Shown: one piece after another, positions 1-7,741 of the stretch
Layout: every line of letters starts with the position of its first letter
How positions within the stretch are numbered: position 1 is the first letter of the stretch
Assembly (NCBI GenBank): GCA_030527645.1
Contig: JAUNAJ010000001.1
Coordinates: 62,001 to 126,000 of the forward strand
Length of the DNA stretch: 64,000 nucleotides
Reading direction: 5' to 3'
Source: Lachnospiraceae bacterium
Lineage (GTDB): Bacteria; Bacillota; Clostridia; Lachnospirales; Lachnospiraceae
Program-made: the position numbers and the translations under genes
The notes under the pieces: model-generated
The model's input: the letters and a program-made list of their open reading frames with translations, nothing else
Database searches by the model: none
What the model was told of the DNA's origin: nothing

Positions 1-270
1 CTGAAGATGGGTACACCGATGGCTCCTTCTATCCGCAAGAGTGCACAGGCTTCTACAGAGATCACTACAGACTGCTTCGTACTGTTCAAGGATGCCTATG
101 ATCAGGAGGTACAGAACTGGGTTGACCGTGCTGCAGACGGTGTGATCGAAGGACCGAATACCTGGGACGGATATCTTGCAGCAGTTACAGCTGACGCTCT
201 GGTTGCAGCTCAGACATCCGGACAGATTGAGAAGGTAAATACTGTAGAGAAACCTGAGTTCTACAAATAA
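1..270 (+). CDS. Gfo/Idh/MocA oxidoreductase, inositol 2-dehydrogenase-like (5' end outside window)
   Basis: This is the C-terminal ~89 residues of a longer gene; the reading frame is open from the first base, so the apparent ATG at position 7 is internal. The tail (NTWDGYLAAVTADALVAAQ, ending PEFYK) aligns closely with the tail of the full-length iolG-like protein at 60530-61543 (SAWDGYCAAVTTDACLKSQ, ending PDFYK). This marks it as a paralogue of the NAD-dependent inositol 2-dehydrogenase family. Only the C-terminal substrate-domain part is visible; the Rossmann domain lies upstream of the window. A terminator at 411-442 follows. The family assignment is firm by internal comparison; the substrate is inferred. 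Confidence 0.75.
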   Translation: MKMGTPMAPSIRKSAQASTEITTDCFVLFKDAYDQEVQNWVDRAADGVIEGPNTWDGYLAAVTADALVAAQTSGQIEKVNTVEKPEFYK

Positions 271-410
271 TTGTTATAGGATCTGAACACGATTGTCATT
301 CGAAAACCGAAATTTCTCACCCATTGTTACTGTTCATGGTAACACACCACCCACCACTCTTCAGAGGGATCCGGGATTCGTATGAAAAAAGTGAAAAGAA
401 CGATAAAAGA

Positions 411-442
411 GGAGGTCCGGCCTTTGTGCCGGATCTCCTTTT
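411..442 (+). terminator. Rho-independent terminator after the partial dehydrogenase
   Basis: An 11-bp GC-rich stem (GGAGGTCCGGC / GCCGGATCTCC, one G-U pair) with a 6-nt loop is followed by TTTT. The rest of 271-583 shows no gene; it holds short GTTACTGTTC/GTGAAC-type inverted repeats and a promoter. Confidence 0.85.
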
Positions 443-523
443 GCATCACAAAGTGAGTTACTGTTACTCCGTGAACCGGAACTTTTGCCGCTTAAACGGT
501 AACCTGCCTGCCCGGCTTCGCTA

Positions 524-552
524 TTCACACCGGAGAAAAACTATGGTACAAT
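524..552 (+). promoter_or_regulatory. Sigma-70-type promoter for the DUF1292 gene
   Basis: TTCACA (524-529), a 17-nt spacer, then TACAAT (547-552), placed 37 bp before the start codon at 590. Confidence 0.65.
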
Positions 553-589
553 AGCCAAGAAAATAACAGAATACATTGGAGGAATGACA

Positions 590-856
590 ATGGCTGAAGA
601 ATATCAGGAATATGTAACCTTCCGGATTACCGCCAGAGACGGATCGGAAGTGGAGATGGCTGTTGTGGATGAATTTGATTATAAGAACAAGCATTACATC
701 GCTGCCTGTGCCGTGCAGGACGATACTTTGGATGAAAGCGGCCGGTATATTTATCAGGCGGTGATCACCGGAGATGATTTTAAGGCGGTTAAAATTACGA
801 ATGCCATCGAATATCAGAAAATTGCAGAGGCATACATGCAGATGGGTCAGGATTAA
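590..856 (+). CDS. DUF1292-family small protein
   Basis: An 88-residue acidic protein with the pattern of the DUF1292 family: a short beta-rich domain starting YVTFRITARDGSEVEMAVVD and an aromatic-rich FDYKNKHYIAA segment. Two ATGs compete. The one at 590 (MAEEYQ) has TGGAGGA at 577-583 with a 6-nt spacer, while the one at 584 abuts that site, so 590 is preferred. The family is widespread in Firmicutes, often near Holliday-junction or mltG genes, and has no established function. Here it is the first gene of a run with 904-1377 and 1391-2623 (gaps of 47 and 13 bp), so co-transcription is likely. Confidence 0.75.
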   Translation: MAEEYQEYVTFRITARDGSEVEMAVVDEFDYKNKHYIAACAVQDDTLDESGRYIYQAVITGDDFKAVKITNAIEYQKIAEAYMQMGQD

Positions 857-903
857 GTTGATCCGGTCTGCATACGGGAAAGGACTGAAAGGGGAGACTA
901 TAC

Positions 904-1377
904 ATGACATATCAGGAAATTGTAGACAGGGTGCGGGAGCATTATAAGGATGCTGACGCAGAGATGATCCAGGGGCACCTTGCCGTACAGTTCAATATTA
1001 CAGGGGAAGGACACGGTGCATTTTACCTTGAGGTAAAGGACAGCAGGGTATCGATCCAGCCTTATGAATACTACAGTCGGAATGCAGCAATCAACCTGTC
1101 TGCAACCACGCTTTTTAAGCTCCTGAATAAGGAGACAACTCTTGAAGAAGAGCTGAATCATTTTCATATTACCTGTGAGGGTGATATCGGAGCGGTTCTC
1201 GTGCTGAAGGATATCCGTCCGATTACGGAAGCCGAGGTACAGAGGGCAGCTGAGGAAAGACAGAAGGCGGCAGAGGAAGCTGCCAGAGTCAAGGCGGAGA
1301 TGAACCGAATCGTTGCTGCCGAGATGATGAAGGCGGAGGCAGAGGTGCTGGAAGCTGTGGAAAATGCCGAAAAATAA
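904..1377 (+). CDS. SCP2-like sterol-binding-domain protein with C-terminal coiled coil
   Basis: 157 residues. The N-terminal ~110 residues fit the SCP2/UbiJ-like fold used to hold hydrophobic ligands: HLAVQFNITGEGHGAFYLEV, then a beta strand around SIQPYEYY, and the INLSATTLFKLLNKE turn. The last ~45 residues are Ala/Glu/Lys-rich (AAEERQKAAEEAARVKAE) and predicted to form a helix or coiled coil. No signal peptide is seen, so it should be cytosolic. An AAGGGGAGA ribosome site precedes the ATG. The ligand is unknown; in Clostridia such proteins are usually annotated as SCP2 sterol-binding domain-containing. The fold call is moderate and function cannot be assigned. Confidence 0.6.
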   Translation: MTYQEIVDRVREHYKDADAEMIQGHLAVQFNITGEGHGAFYLEVKDSRVSIQPYEYYSRNAAINLSATTLFKLLNKETTLEEELNHFHITCEGDIGAVLVLKDIRPITEAEVQRAAEERQKAAEEAARVKAEMNRIVAAEMMKAEAEVLEAVENAEK

Positions 1378-1390
1378 GTGAGGTAGTTCT

Positions 1391-2623
1391 ATGACTGAGA
1401 ACAGGGATGAAAAGGGATTGCTTGGAAAACCAATGCTGATCTCTGTGTTTCTGACGGGCGGAATTATTCTCATTGCCATGCTGCTGAAAAATCTCGGAAT
1501 CTTTTCCGGATTAATGAAATTTATCAGCAGTCTGCAGGCGTTATTCATAGGTATTCTTTTTGCCTATATTCTGAATCCTATTACAAAATATTTTGAGAAA
1601 AAATTCCTAAAGCTGCTTTCAACAGCTGCAAAGCCAAGAAAAAAACTCTGTAAGGGACTTGCGCTTGCGGTCTCTGTGCTGATTTTTCTGGGAGTCGCAT
1701 TTTTTCTGATCGGTTCCATTGTGCCGCAGCTTCTGGATACGATCAAAACGCTGCTTCAGAATTCATCGTCCATGATCAGAAGTCTGGTGAACTGGATGCA
1801 GGGACTGTCCTCCAGTGAGGCCTGGCAGGAAACTGTGATTCCTGCAGTGCAGAATCTGCTGCGGGATGCATCCGGCTGGCTGAGCAGCCTGGAAGGAGTC
1901 AATTCCGACCTGATCACGGCAATTTCCAACGGTGTGTTTTCCTTTGTGAAAATCATTCTGAATTCCGTTGTAGGATTGATCATTGCTGTGTATATTCTGA
2001 TCAGCAAGGAGAAGCTGATCGCACAGATCCGCAAGATTACCTACGCACTTCTTCCTGTTAAACATGGAAAAGGAGCGTTGGAAATCCTGCAGGAGGCCAA
2101 TCGGATCCTGGAGGGCTATCTTGTAGGTAAGCTGATCGATTCACTGATCATCGGAGCCATTGCCGTAGTGGGAATGTTTCTGCTGGATCTGCCCTATGTG
2201 CTCCTGATCAGTGCAGTAATCTGTGTCAGCAACATGATTCCCTTCTTCGGTCCCTATATAGGAGCTGTTTTCGGTGTGATTCTGATCCTGATGGTACATC
2301 CTGTACAGGCGATCTATTTCCTTGTCTTTGTGCTGATACTGCAGCAGCTGGACGGTAATATCATCGGTCCCAGGATCCTTGGTAATTCCACCGGTCTGGA
2401 TCCGCTGTGGATCGTCGTGTCCGTCATGGCATTTGGCGGCTGCTTTGGTCTTGCAGGTATGATTCTTGGTGTTCCGATCTTTGCATGGATCTATTATATA
2501 GTAAAACGAATCTGTGAACAGAGTCTTGCAAGGAGAGGACTTGCGGTTGACACAGAGAGCTATTACAGAAACGCAGAGGAGATGGAGGAAGAGGTCCATT
2601 ATCTGAAGCACCATAAAAAATAA
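1391..2623 (+). CDS. AI-2E/PerM-family membrane transporter
   Basis: A 410-residue integral membrane protein with about eight hydrophobic helices. One pair sits near residues 14-60, one at ~89-110, and a long one at ~180-205 (VVGLIIAVYILISKEKLIAQIRK). A C-terminal bundle spans ~245-370. The cytosolic KEKL segment after the mid-protein helix, the GYLVGKLIDSLIIG stretch and NMIPFFGPYIG are hallmarks of the AI-2E transporter (PerM/YtvI) family. Members export diverse small solutes or act in Na+/Li+ antiport; quorum-signal export is proven for few. GAGGT precedes the ATG. A strong terminator follows at once (2625-2674), closing the 590-2623 transcription unit. Confidence 0.85.
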   Translation: MTENRDEKGLLGKPMLISVFLTGGIILIAMLLKNLGIFSGLMKFISSLQALFIGILFAYILNPITKYFEKKFLKLLSTAAKPRKKLCKGLALAVSVLIFLGVAFFLIGSIVPQLLDTIKTLLQNSSSMIRSLVNWMQGLSSSEAWQETVIPAVQNLLRDASGWLSSLEGVNSDLITAISNGVFSFVKIILNSVVGLIIAVYILISKEKLIAQIRKITYALLPVKHGKGALEILQEANRILEGYLVGKLIDSLIIGAIAVVGMFLLDLPYVLLISAVICVSNMIPFFGPYIGAVFGVILILMVHPVQAIYFLVFVLILQQLDGNIIGPRILGNSTGLDPLWIVVSVMAFGGCFGLAGMILGVPIFAWIYYIVKRICEQSLARRGLAVDTESYYRNAEEMEEEVHYLKHHKK

Positions 2624-2624
2624 T

Positions 2625-2674
2625 GCAACAAAAAACCGGGAAAAATCCTTTGATTTTTCTCGGTTTTTTGTTGC
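2625..2674 (+). terminator. Strong terminator after the AI-2E-family gene
   Basis: A near-perfect 22-bp inverted repeat (arms starting GCAACAAAAAACCGGG and ending CGGTTTTTTGTTGC) with a 5-nt loop. The T-run lies inside the 3' arm and the A-run inside the 5' arm, so it could work in both directions. Confidence 0.85.
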
Positions 2675-2693
2675 TTACAGGAAGAGTGGGCTG

Positions 2694-2702
2694 TGCTATA
2701 AT
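2694..2702 (+). promoter_or_regulatory. Extended -10 promoter for the MATE gene
   Basis: TGCTATAAT at 2694-2702. A weak CTTACA lies 17 nt upstream. The start codon is 40 bp downstream. Confidence 0.6.
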
Positions 2703-2741
2703 TTTTCTTCGTGAGAGAAGAACATAGAAAGGATTTTGTTT

Positions 2742-4061
2742 ATGAAAGATCTGACAAATGGAAAGCCTCTTTCCGTTATTATCCGATTTGCAATCCCCGT
2801 ACTGATCGGCAATCTGTTTAACCTTCTGTACAATCTTGCAGATATCCGCATTATAGGAAGCTTTCTTGGAACAGATGCTCTGGCGGCCATCGGCTCAGTC
2901 AGCACGCTGAATGATCTGCTGGTAATGTTTCTGATCGGTCTTGCCAATGGCTTTGCGGTCCGCAGTGCCCTGTTTTACGGAATGGGCAGGAAAGATCAGG
3001 TGAAAAAGACCTATGTGCATGCACTGATGTACGGATTACTGATCACTCTTGCGGTGGTTGTATTCTGCATTCTGGCACTGCAGCCTATCCTCTCCGTTCT
3101 GCATGTGATGGGGGAGTACAGAGCTTCTGCAGCTGAATATATTACTGTTATTCTGTATGGTCTGTTTTTTACGATCATTTACAATATCATGGCAGCTGTG
3201 CTTCGTTCCATGGGTGATGTGGTCACGCCTCTGCTGCTGCTGATCTTCTCAACCCTGCTGAATGTCGTACTGGATCTGATCTGTGTGGGAGGGCTGCATC
3301 TGGGAATCAGGGGAGCAGCCTGGGCTACGGTCACCGCTCAGCTGATTGCCGCAGTTCTGTGTTTCGTTTATATCAGGATCCGTTACCCGTTCCTCCGGTT
3401 CTCGCTGAAGGAGATGAGACCGGAGAAGGGTTTTGACAGCTCTCTTCTGGCGGCAGGCCTTTCCATGGGAATGATGAGCTCCCTTGTTCAGTTCGGAACA
3501 CTGACTCTGCAGGGCGCGATCAACACACTGGGAACCAATGTAATCGTTGCTCACGCAGCAACCAGAAAACTGACCACCTTCTATATGCTTCCTTTTTCCA
3601 CGCTGGCTTCTACAATGTCGACCTATGTCAGTCAGAATTACGGTGCAGGAAAGAAGGAGCGGATCCGCCAGGGGTTAAAGACTACGCTGCTGATCTCCTA
3701 TATCTGGTGCGTAGTGGTACTGTTGATCTCCTACACTGTCTGCCCGAAGCTTATCCAGCTGATCACAGATACAGACATTCCGGAGGTAATGCAGATCGGA
3801 GCCCTGTATCAGAAAGTGGATACCATCTTCTACGCACTGGTTCCTACGATCAGCATACTTCGAAATTCCCTGCAGGGCCTGGGTGTTCATATTGTTCCGG
3901 TAATATCCAGTGCACTGGAACTTGTCGGAAAGGTGGCAATTGCGCTTTTCCTTACTCCTGTACTGGGATACTGGGCAATCATATGGTCAGAGCCCATTGT
4001 GTGGGTGGTCATGCTGATTCCTCTGCTGTTCAGCATGAGGAGCAGACTGCGAAGCCTGTAA
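2742..4061 (+). CDS. MATE-family multidrug/metabolite exporter
   Basis: A ~440-residue polytopic protein with two repeated six-helix halves typical of the MATE fold. Family features include the opening LTNGKPLSVIIRFAIPVLIGNLF, the loop AIGSVSTLNDLLVMFLIGLANGFAV (residues ~50-75), the second-half cation-site region GLSMGMMSSLVQFGTLTLQ, and YVSQNYGAGKKERI, which matches the conserved xxQNxGAG motif. These carriers export drugs or metabolites in exchange for Na+ or H+. ATG at 2742 with AAAGGA 8 nt upstream is chosen over an in-frame TTG at 2736. Monocistronic, convergent with the HD gene. No clear terminator is visible in the 34-bp gap to its neighbour. Confidence 0.9.
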   Translation: MKDLTNGKPLSVIIRFAIPVLIGNLFNLLYNLADIRIIGSFLGTDALAAIGSVSTLNDLLVMFLIGLANGFAVRSALFYGMGRKDQVKKTYVHALMYGLLITLAVVVFCILALQPILSVLHVMGEYRASAAEYITVILYGLFFTIIYNIMAAVLRSMGDVVTPLLLLIFSTLLNVVLDLICVGGLHLGIRGAAWATVTAQLIAAVLCFVYIRIRYPFLRFSLKEMRPEKGFDSSLLAAGLSMGMMSSLVQFGTLTLQGAINTLGTNVIVAHAATRKLTTFYMLPFSTLASTMSTYVSQNYGAGKKERIRQGLKTTLLISYIWCVVVLLISYTVCPKLIQLITDTDIPEVMQIGALYQKVDTIFYALVPTISILRNSLQGLGVHIVPVISSALELVGKVAIALFLTPVLGYWAIIWSEPIVWVVMLIPLLFSMRSRLRSL

Positions 4062-4095
4062 TGCACTGTGATTTCCCAAGTTTGACTTGAATCGA

Positions 4096-4809
4096 TCAGT
4101 TCAGCGATGGTTTGATCAGATGCCGAATGGCTTCAATTACACTTTTCATATGATATTTGATCAGGAAGCACTGACTTGTATACTGGGGGTATTCATGCTT
4201 CAGATCACGCAGAAGCGGATAGATAAACTCTTCGGTCTCGAGTATATAATTTGCCAGCTTGGGCGCCTTCCAGGCGGCACTCATGCCGGAGACATTGTTG
4301 CATCGATCCAGCAGCTTTACAACAGCAGCGATCCTGTTGCTGCGAAGGGCAGAATAATAAACCAGATTCCGCTGGCGTTCCTGTTCATAATACTTCTTCC
4401 ATGCCTCCTCGTCGGCGTCGGCCTCTGGCTTCTGCAGCTTTTCCTTCGTAAGAGCAGCTACAGCTGTCTGGACTTCCTTAGATGCCGGAAGATCCTCCGG
4501 ATGGACATTGCAGTCCTCACAGATATCGTGGAGAAGGGCAGCGGAGATCAGATCATCCTCTGTAAATCCCAGTGCAATGGCGTGACAGGCAATCTGCATG
4601 GGATGACTGAAGTAAGGGACGTGATCCTTGCCGCTTCGCACCTGGTCTGCATGCATCTGCTTGATATAGGGGAGAAGACGAAGGGACTGGTAGAGTTCCT
4701 TCGCTGCAAGATATCCCTTGAGAAAGGAATAGGTTCTGTTTTCGTCAAAGAGACGATCGGAAAGGTTAGAAGTGACCTGATCAATCTGATTCTGTGAATT
4801 CTGCGGCAT
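4096..4809 (-). CDS. Stand-alone RelA/SpoT-type HD hydrolase
   Basis: 237 residues. The HD metal-binding motifs match the hydrolase half of RelA/SpoT: a His in YFSHPMQIA (H69), HDICED (H94-D95, E98-D99) and a late VKLLDRCNNV, equivalent to KLADRLHNM of SpoT. There is no synthetase, TGS or ACT domain. The likely reaction is metal-dependent cleavage of a 3'-pyrophosphate, such as (p)ppGpp or a relative, as in Mesh1-like enzymes; this is inference from motifs. An open frame of similar size on the opposite strand (4087-4797) is a shadow with no recognisable domain. The promoter is at 4857-4865, and GGAGGT precedes the ATG. Confidence 0.8.
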   Translation of the reverse strand: MPQNSQNQIDQVTSNLSDRLFDENRTYSFLKGYLAAKELYQSLRLLPYIKQMHADQVRSGKDHVPYFSHPMQIACHAIALGFTEDDLISAALLHDICEDCNVHPEDLPASKEVQTAVAALTKEKLQKPEADADEEAWKKYYEQERQRNLVYYSALRSNRIAAVVKLLDRCNNVSGMSAAWKAPKLANYILETEEFIYPLLRDLKHEYPQYTSQCFLIKYHMKSVIEAIRHLIKPSLN

Positions 4810-4856
4810 TGGGAGACCTCCTGTAGGATGAGATAAGGAAACGTGACTTCTTTCCC

Positions 4857-4865
4857 ATTATAGCA
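4857..4865 (-). promoter_or_regulatory. Extended -10 promoter for the HD hydrolase
   Basis: Read on the minus strand this is TGCTATAAT, ~48 bp before the ATG at 4809. No good -35 is seen. Confidence 0.55.
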
Positions 4866-4980
4866 TAGAAGCATTGCTATTTACGTGTGAAGTTCTGCAA
4901 CCTCGACTTGAACCTCTGAACTGCAACATAGAAACAGTGGAGCCGGGTGTAACGTTTTGATGACAACTTCTGCAGTTCTA

Positions 4981-4989
4981 TGCTATGAT
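4981..4989 (+). promoter_or_regulatory. Extended -10 promoter for the PRTase operon
   Basis: TGCTATGAT, with TGACAA 17 nt upstream (4961-4966). It drives the 5083-7215 unit. The -10 is almost identical to the divergent one at 4857-4865. Confidence 0.5.
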
Positions 4990-5082
4990 ATTTACAACAC
5001 AGAAAACAGTTCACGCAGGACATAACAGAAAGAATTGAATGTACAGCGGGATATTCACGGATTCAGTGTGGGGGAATGTGAT

Positions 5083-5613
5083 ATGAATAGTTTTGATAAA
5101 GAGCAGATGCAGCAGAGGATTCTTCAGCATGTAAAAAAGGACGGTACCAGACGTTTCGTAGATACGATCTATCAGGATATGGATTGTATCGATCGTGTGG
5201 TGGAATATCTGACAGAGCCGTATGCAGGAAAGGTGGATGTTGTTGCAGCACCTGCTGTATCCGGATATATTCTCGGAAGCATGATTGCCCGGGAGCTGAA
5301 GGTTCCCTTTGTCCCGATTATGAAGGCAGACAATCAGGAAAACAGCTCGGGAGAAGATTTCCTGATGGCCTCCTATTTGGATCATGCGGACATGGTACGG
5401 ACAATGAAGCTTCGTAAGGGAGCTCTGGCCAAAGGGGCGAAGGTTCTTTTGGTGGATAACTGGATTGAAACTGCTGCTACGATTACTGCCTGTCAGTCTT
5501 TGATTGAAGTTGCAGAGGCTGAAGTGCTCGGAATCGCAGCTTTCGGCAGGGATGAGAATGCAGCAACGGATAAACTTGCGGACTCAGGACTTGTACATGC
5601 AGCAGCCGAATGA
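5083..5613 (+). CDS. Type I phosphoribosyltransferase-family protein, divergent PRPP loop
   Basis: 176 residues. The fold resembles adenine phosphoribosyltransferase: a beta strand then the 'PRTase' segment KVDVVAAPAVSGYILGSMIA, and later VLLVDNWIETAATITA at the PRPP-binding position. In canonical APRT this loop reads VDDxxxTGGT; here the second Asp is Asn and the glycines are Ala, so PRPP chemistry may be altered or lost. The longer frame from 5035 is rejected because GGGGGA at 5070-5075 sits 7 nt from ATG 5083. It is the first gene of a run with 5666-6421 and 6418-7215. The substrate is unknown. Confidence 0.7.
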   Translation: MNSFDKEQMQQRILQHVKKDGTRRFVDTIYQDMDCIDRVVEYLTEPYAGKVDVVAAPAVSGYILGSMIARELKVPFVPIMKADNQENSSGEDFLMASYLDHADMVRTMKLRKGALAKGAKVLLVDNWIETAATITACQSLIEVAEAEVLGIAAFGRDENAATDKLADSGLVHAAAE

Positions 5614-5665
5614 CTGTTACGGTGTCAATTCCATTGATCTCACCTTCATACGGCATTGTCTATAA

Positions 5666-6421
5666 ATGATCATGAATTACAGAGAAAAACAGAAAAAGAC
5701 ACAGGAAGAGAAAAAAATCAGAAAGCTCAGTCAGTACAGAAAAAGATACGCTGATCCGCAGATCGATCCGCTTGATGTGTACCTTACCTGGGAAAAAAGA
5801 GCGGATGAGCAGATTGATCTGTACAGAGAATCCTCTCCTCTGCTTCCGGAGGCAGGAGAGGAATTGTATATGACCGGTTATGCCGGTGCTGCCGGAACTG
5901 TATTTCTGGCGGAATGGAGGAAGACGCAGCTCTTAAGCCGCTTTACGGAAGCATTTATTCGAACCGCATTTGATAAAGAGGTATTCGATCATCTGTTCGA
6001 AGAAAACCGGGAAAACCCCGAAGAGCTTCCTGCATATTACATGGATGCCGGTGCAGACTGGATCGCTCCTGTCGGAGAAGGCGGACTGCTCAGGACTCTG
6101 TACAGATTCGGAAAAGAGACAGGTCTGGGATTCCGGGTGCAATCCAGGGCAGTTCCGATTCGGCAGATCACCATAGAATTCTGTGAACTGCTGCTGCTGC
6201 ATCCCTGGGAGCTTTTGACAAGCAAAAGCTTCCTCTTTGCGGCAAAGCCTTCTGCACCGATCCTTGAAAGGCTGAGGAAGGAAGGCGTTCCGGTCAGCAG
6301 GATCGGAATTGTTACCGGAGATAAGCAGAAGCTGATCTGCCGGGGAGAAGAGGAGAGCGGGATCAATCGTCCTGAGCCGGACGGACTATTGACCCTTCTT
6401 CTGGAGGAAAAACGGCCATGA
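5666..6421 (+). CDS. AIR-synthase-related protein (C-terminal AIRS-like domain)
   Basis: About 250 residues. The N-terminus is very basic (EKQKKTQEEKKIRKLSQYRK). A middle region contains GADWIAPVGEGGLLRTLYRF. The C-terminal third, with LHPWELLTSKSFLFAAKP then ILERLRKEGVPVSRIGIVTG, resembles the C-terminal domain of AIR-synthase/ThiL/HypE/SelD proteins (pattern PxxLLSSG...L..GI....IG.v). No N-terminal ATP-binding half of that superfamily is evident, so catalysis is doubtful. No Shine-Dalgarno is visible before the ATGs at 5666 or 5672, so the start is uncertain. It overlaps the next gene by 4 bp (ATGA). Function unknown; the context suggests nucleotide-like substrates. Confidence 0.5.
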   Translation: MIMNYREKQKKTQEEKKIRKLSQYRKRYADPQIDPLDVYLTWEKRADEQIDLYRESSPLLPEAGEELYMTGYAGAAGTVFLAEWRKTQLLSRFTEAFIRTAFDKEVFDHLFEENRENPEELPAYYMDAGADWIAPVGEGGLLRTLYRFGKETGLGFRVQSRAVPIRQITIEFCELLLLHPWELLTSKSFLFAAKPSAPILERLRKEGVPVSRIGIVTGDKQKLICRGEEESGINRPEPDGLLTLLLEEKRP

Positions 6422-7215
6422 GTACAAAACTCGATCTGTACTATAATAAGTTTAATGAGGAAAAACGGTTGAATTCCCGTCACGGTCAGGTGGAATACCG
6501 GGTATCCATGCATTATATTCATCGTTTCCTGAAACCCGGTGACAGGATCCTGGATGTAGGTGCAGCGACCGGAAGGTACAGTATTCCTCTTTTTGAGGAA
6601 GGGTATGATGTAACAGCACTGGAGCCGGTACAGCACAATCTTGGCAGATTGAAGGCAAAGAAACCGGAGCTGCCTGCCTATAAAGGCGATGCCAGAAAGC
6701 TGAAACGCTTTCAGGATGAATCCTTTGATCTTGTGCTGCTGTTTGGTCCGATGTATCATCTGATCAGCAGAGAGGATAAGCTGCAGGCTCTCAAAGAGGC
6801 AAAGCGGGTGACACGTAAGGACGGTGTGATTCTGTCTGCGTATGTGATGAATGAGTACAGTATTCTGACCTATGGCTTCCGGGAGCAGCATATTCTGGAA
6901 ATCCTGCAGAACAATCGGGTGGATTCCTCCTGGAGGGTCCGGCCGGATGCAGAAGACCTGTATGATTATGTGAGACTGGAGGATATCAACAGTCTGAACG
7001 AAGATGCAGGACTGGAGAGGGTCTGTATCTTTTCTCCGGATGGTCCTGCCAATCATATGAGAAGAGAATTGAACCGCCTGACTGAGGAGGAATTTGGAGC
7101 CTTTGTTTCCTACCAGCTGAGTGTGGCGGAACGACCGGAACTTCTCGGTGCAGGAGGACACCTTGTGGATGTCGTAAGGAAACAGTCCTCACGGAACGAT
7201 TCCCGCGAACAGTAA
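6418..7215 (+). CDS. Class I SAM-dependent methyltransferase
   Basis: 265 residues. Motif I is RILDVGAATGRYSIPL (residues ~40-55), followed by an acidic ribose-binding residue in DVTALEP. Motif IV is FDLVLLFGPMYHL. This is the Methyltransf_11/25 type that modifies small molecules, proteins or RNA. The start overlaps the stop of the preceding gene (ATGA at 6418-6421), indicating translational coupling with the AIRS-like protein. A terminator at 7261-7290 ends the operon. The substrate cannot be read from sequence. Confidence 0.85.
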   Translation: MSTKLDLYYNKFNEEKRLNSRHGQVEYRVSMHYIHRFLKPGDRILDVGAATGRYSIPLFEEGYDVTALEPVQHNLGRLKAKKPELPAYKGDARKLKRFQDESFDLVLLFGPMYHLISREDKLQALKEAKRVTRKDGVILSAYVMNEYSILTYGFREQHILEILQNNRVDSSWRVRPDAEDLYDYVRLEDINSLNEDAGLERVCIFSPDGPANHMRRELNRLTEEEFGAFVSYQLSVAERPELLGAGGHLVDVVRKQSSRNDSREQ

Positions 7216-7260
7216 ATACTGCAGGTTCAGAAGAATACAGACAACTGTGATCGTGCTTAC

Positions 7261-7290
7261 AAAAACAGGAGAGAAATCTCCTGTTTTTTG
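7261..7290 (+). terminator. Terminator after the methyltransferase
   Basis: AAAAACAGGAGA, a GAAA loop, then TCTCCTGTTTTTTG. Confidence 0.85.
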
Positions 7291-7299
7291 TCGTTGCAG

Positions 7300-7332
7300 C
7301 CGTCTGAAATCAATTCCATTGATTTCAGGCGG
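7300..7332. repeat. Second hairpin in the hydrogenase leader
   Basis: A 14-bp stem (CCGTCTGAAATCAA / TTGATTTCAGGCGG, one G-U) with loop TTCCA and no T-run. The loop-proximal TCAATTCCATTGAT also occurs at 5626-5639. The remainder of 7333-7741 is AT-rich and shows no ORF. Confidence 0.6.
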
Positions 7333-7652
7333 ATGCTCCCTTAAATTAGCTTTGTGCTGCTCGCCTTGATTGTCTCTAAACTGCTCTGAATAGTTACCAT
7401 TTATTGAATGAGATCAGGACTGTTTTCGTTATGTTTCGAAAAACAATTCGTCATTTTTACCACAGAATATTCTGAAAATGCGATAAATTTAACAAACAGA
7501 AGCATATAAACGGATAAAAGTTGTCTTGTAATACATTTTTTATATTAATGTAACGGTTTGGACGCTGTGAAAAGTTGTATAAAAGATACAATAATTAGAT
7601 AAAACTAACTGTAAATTATATATATTATGCACTAAAAAATACGGAAAATAAC

Positions 7653-7681
7653 TTGCAATAACCGTGCAAAACATATAAAAT
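7653..7681 (+). promoter_or_regulatory. Candidate promoter of the hydrogenase operon
   Basis: TTGCAA, 17 nt, TAAAAT, about 60 bp before the hndA start. The flanking DNA is very AT-rich, so other starts are possible. I looked for a Rex-type TTGTTAAN4TTAACAA operator and found none. Confidence 0.4.
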
Positions 7682-7741
7682 AAATACAAATGTGTGGGTT
7701 GAAAAACAACATTTTTAACAAACTTAAAGGAGGCGAAAAAC

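Noticed and set aside
324-910. Short ORFs at 324-554 (+) and 521-910 (-)
   Set aside because: They cross a terminator, promoter and the DUF1292 gene; no ribosome sites or domains.
4087-4797. Plus-strand open frame of 236 codons opposite the HD hydrolase
   Set aside because: No recognisable domain; the minus strand carries intact HD motifs, a ribosome site and a promoter.
6037-7161. 374-codon minus-strand frame opposite the methyltransferase operon
   Set aside because: Mirror of coding bias; the plus strand has clear methyltransferase motifs.
7600-7741. Rex-type operator before the hydrogenase operon
   Set aside because: TTAACAA half-sites occur at 7491-7497 and 7716-7722, but neither has the TTGTTAA partner at the right spacing.
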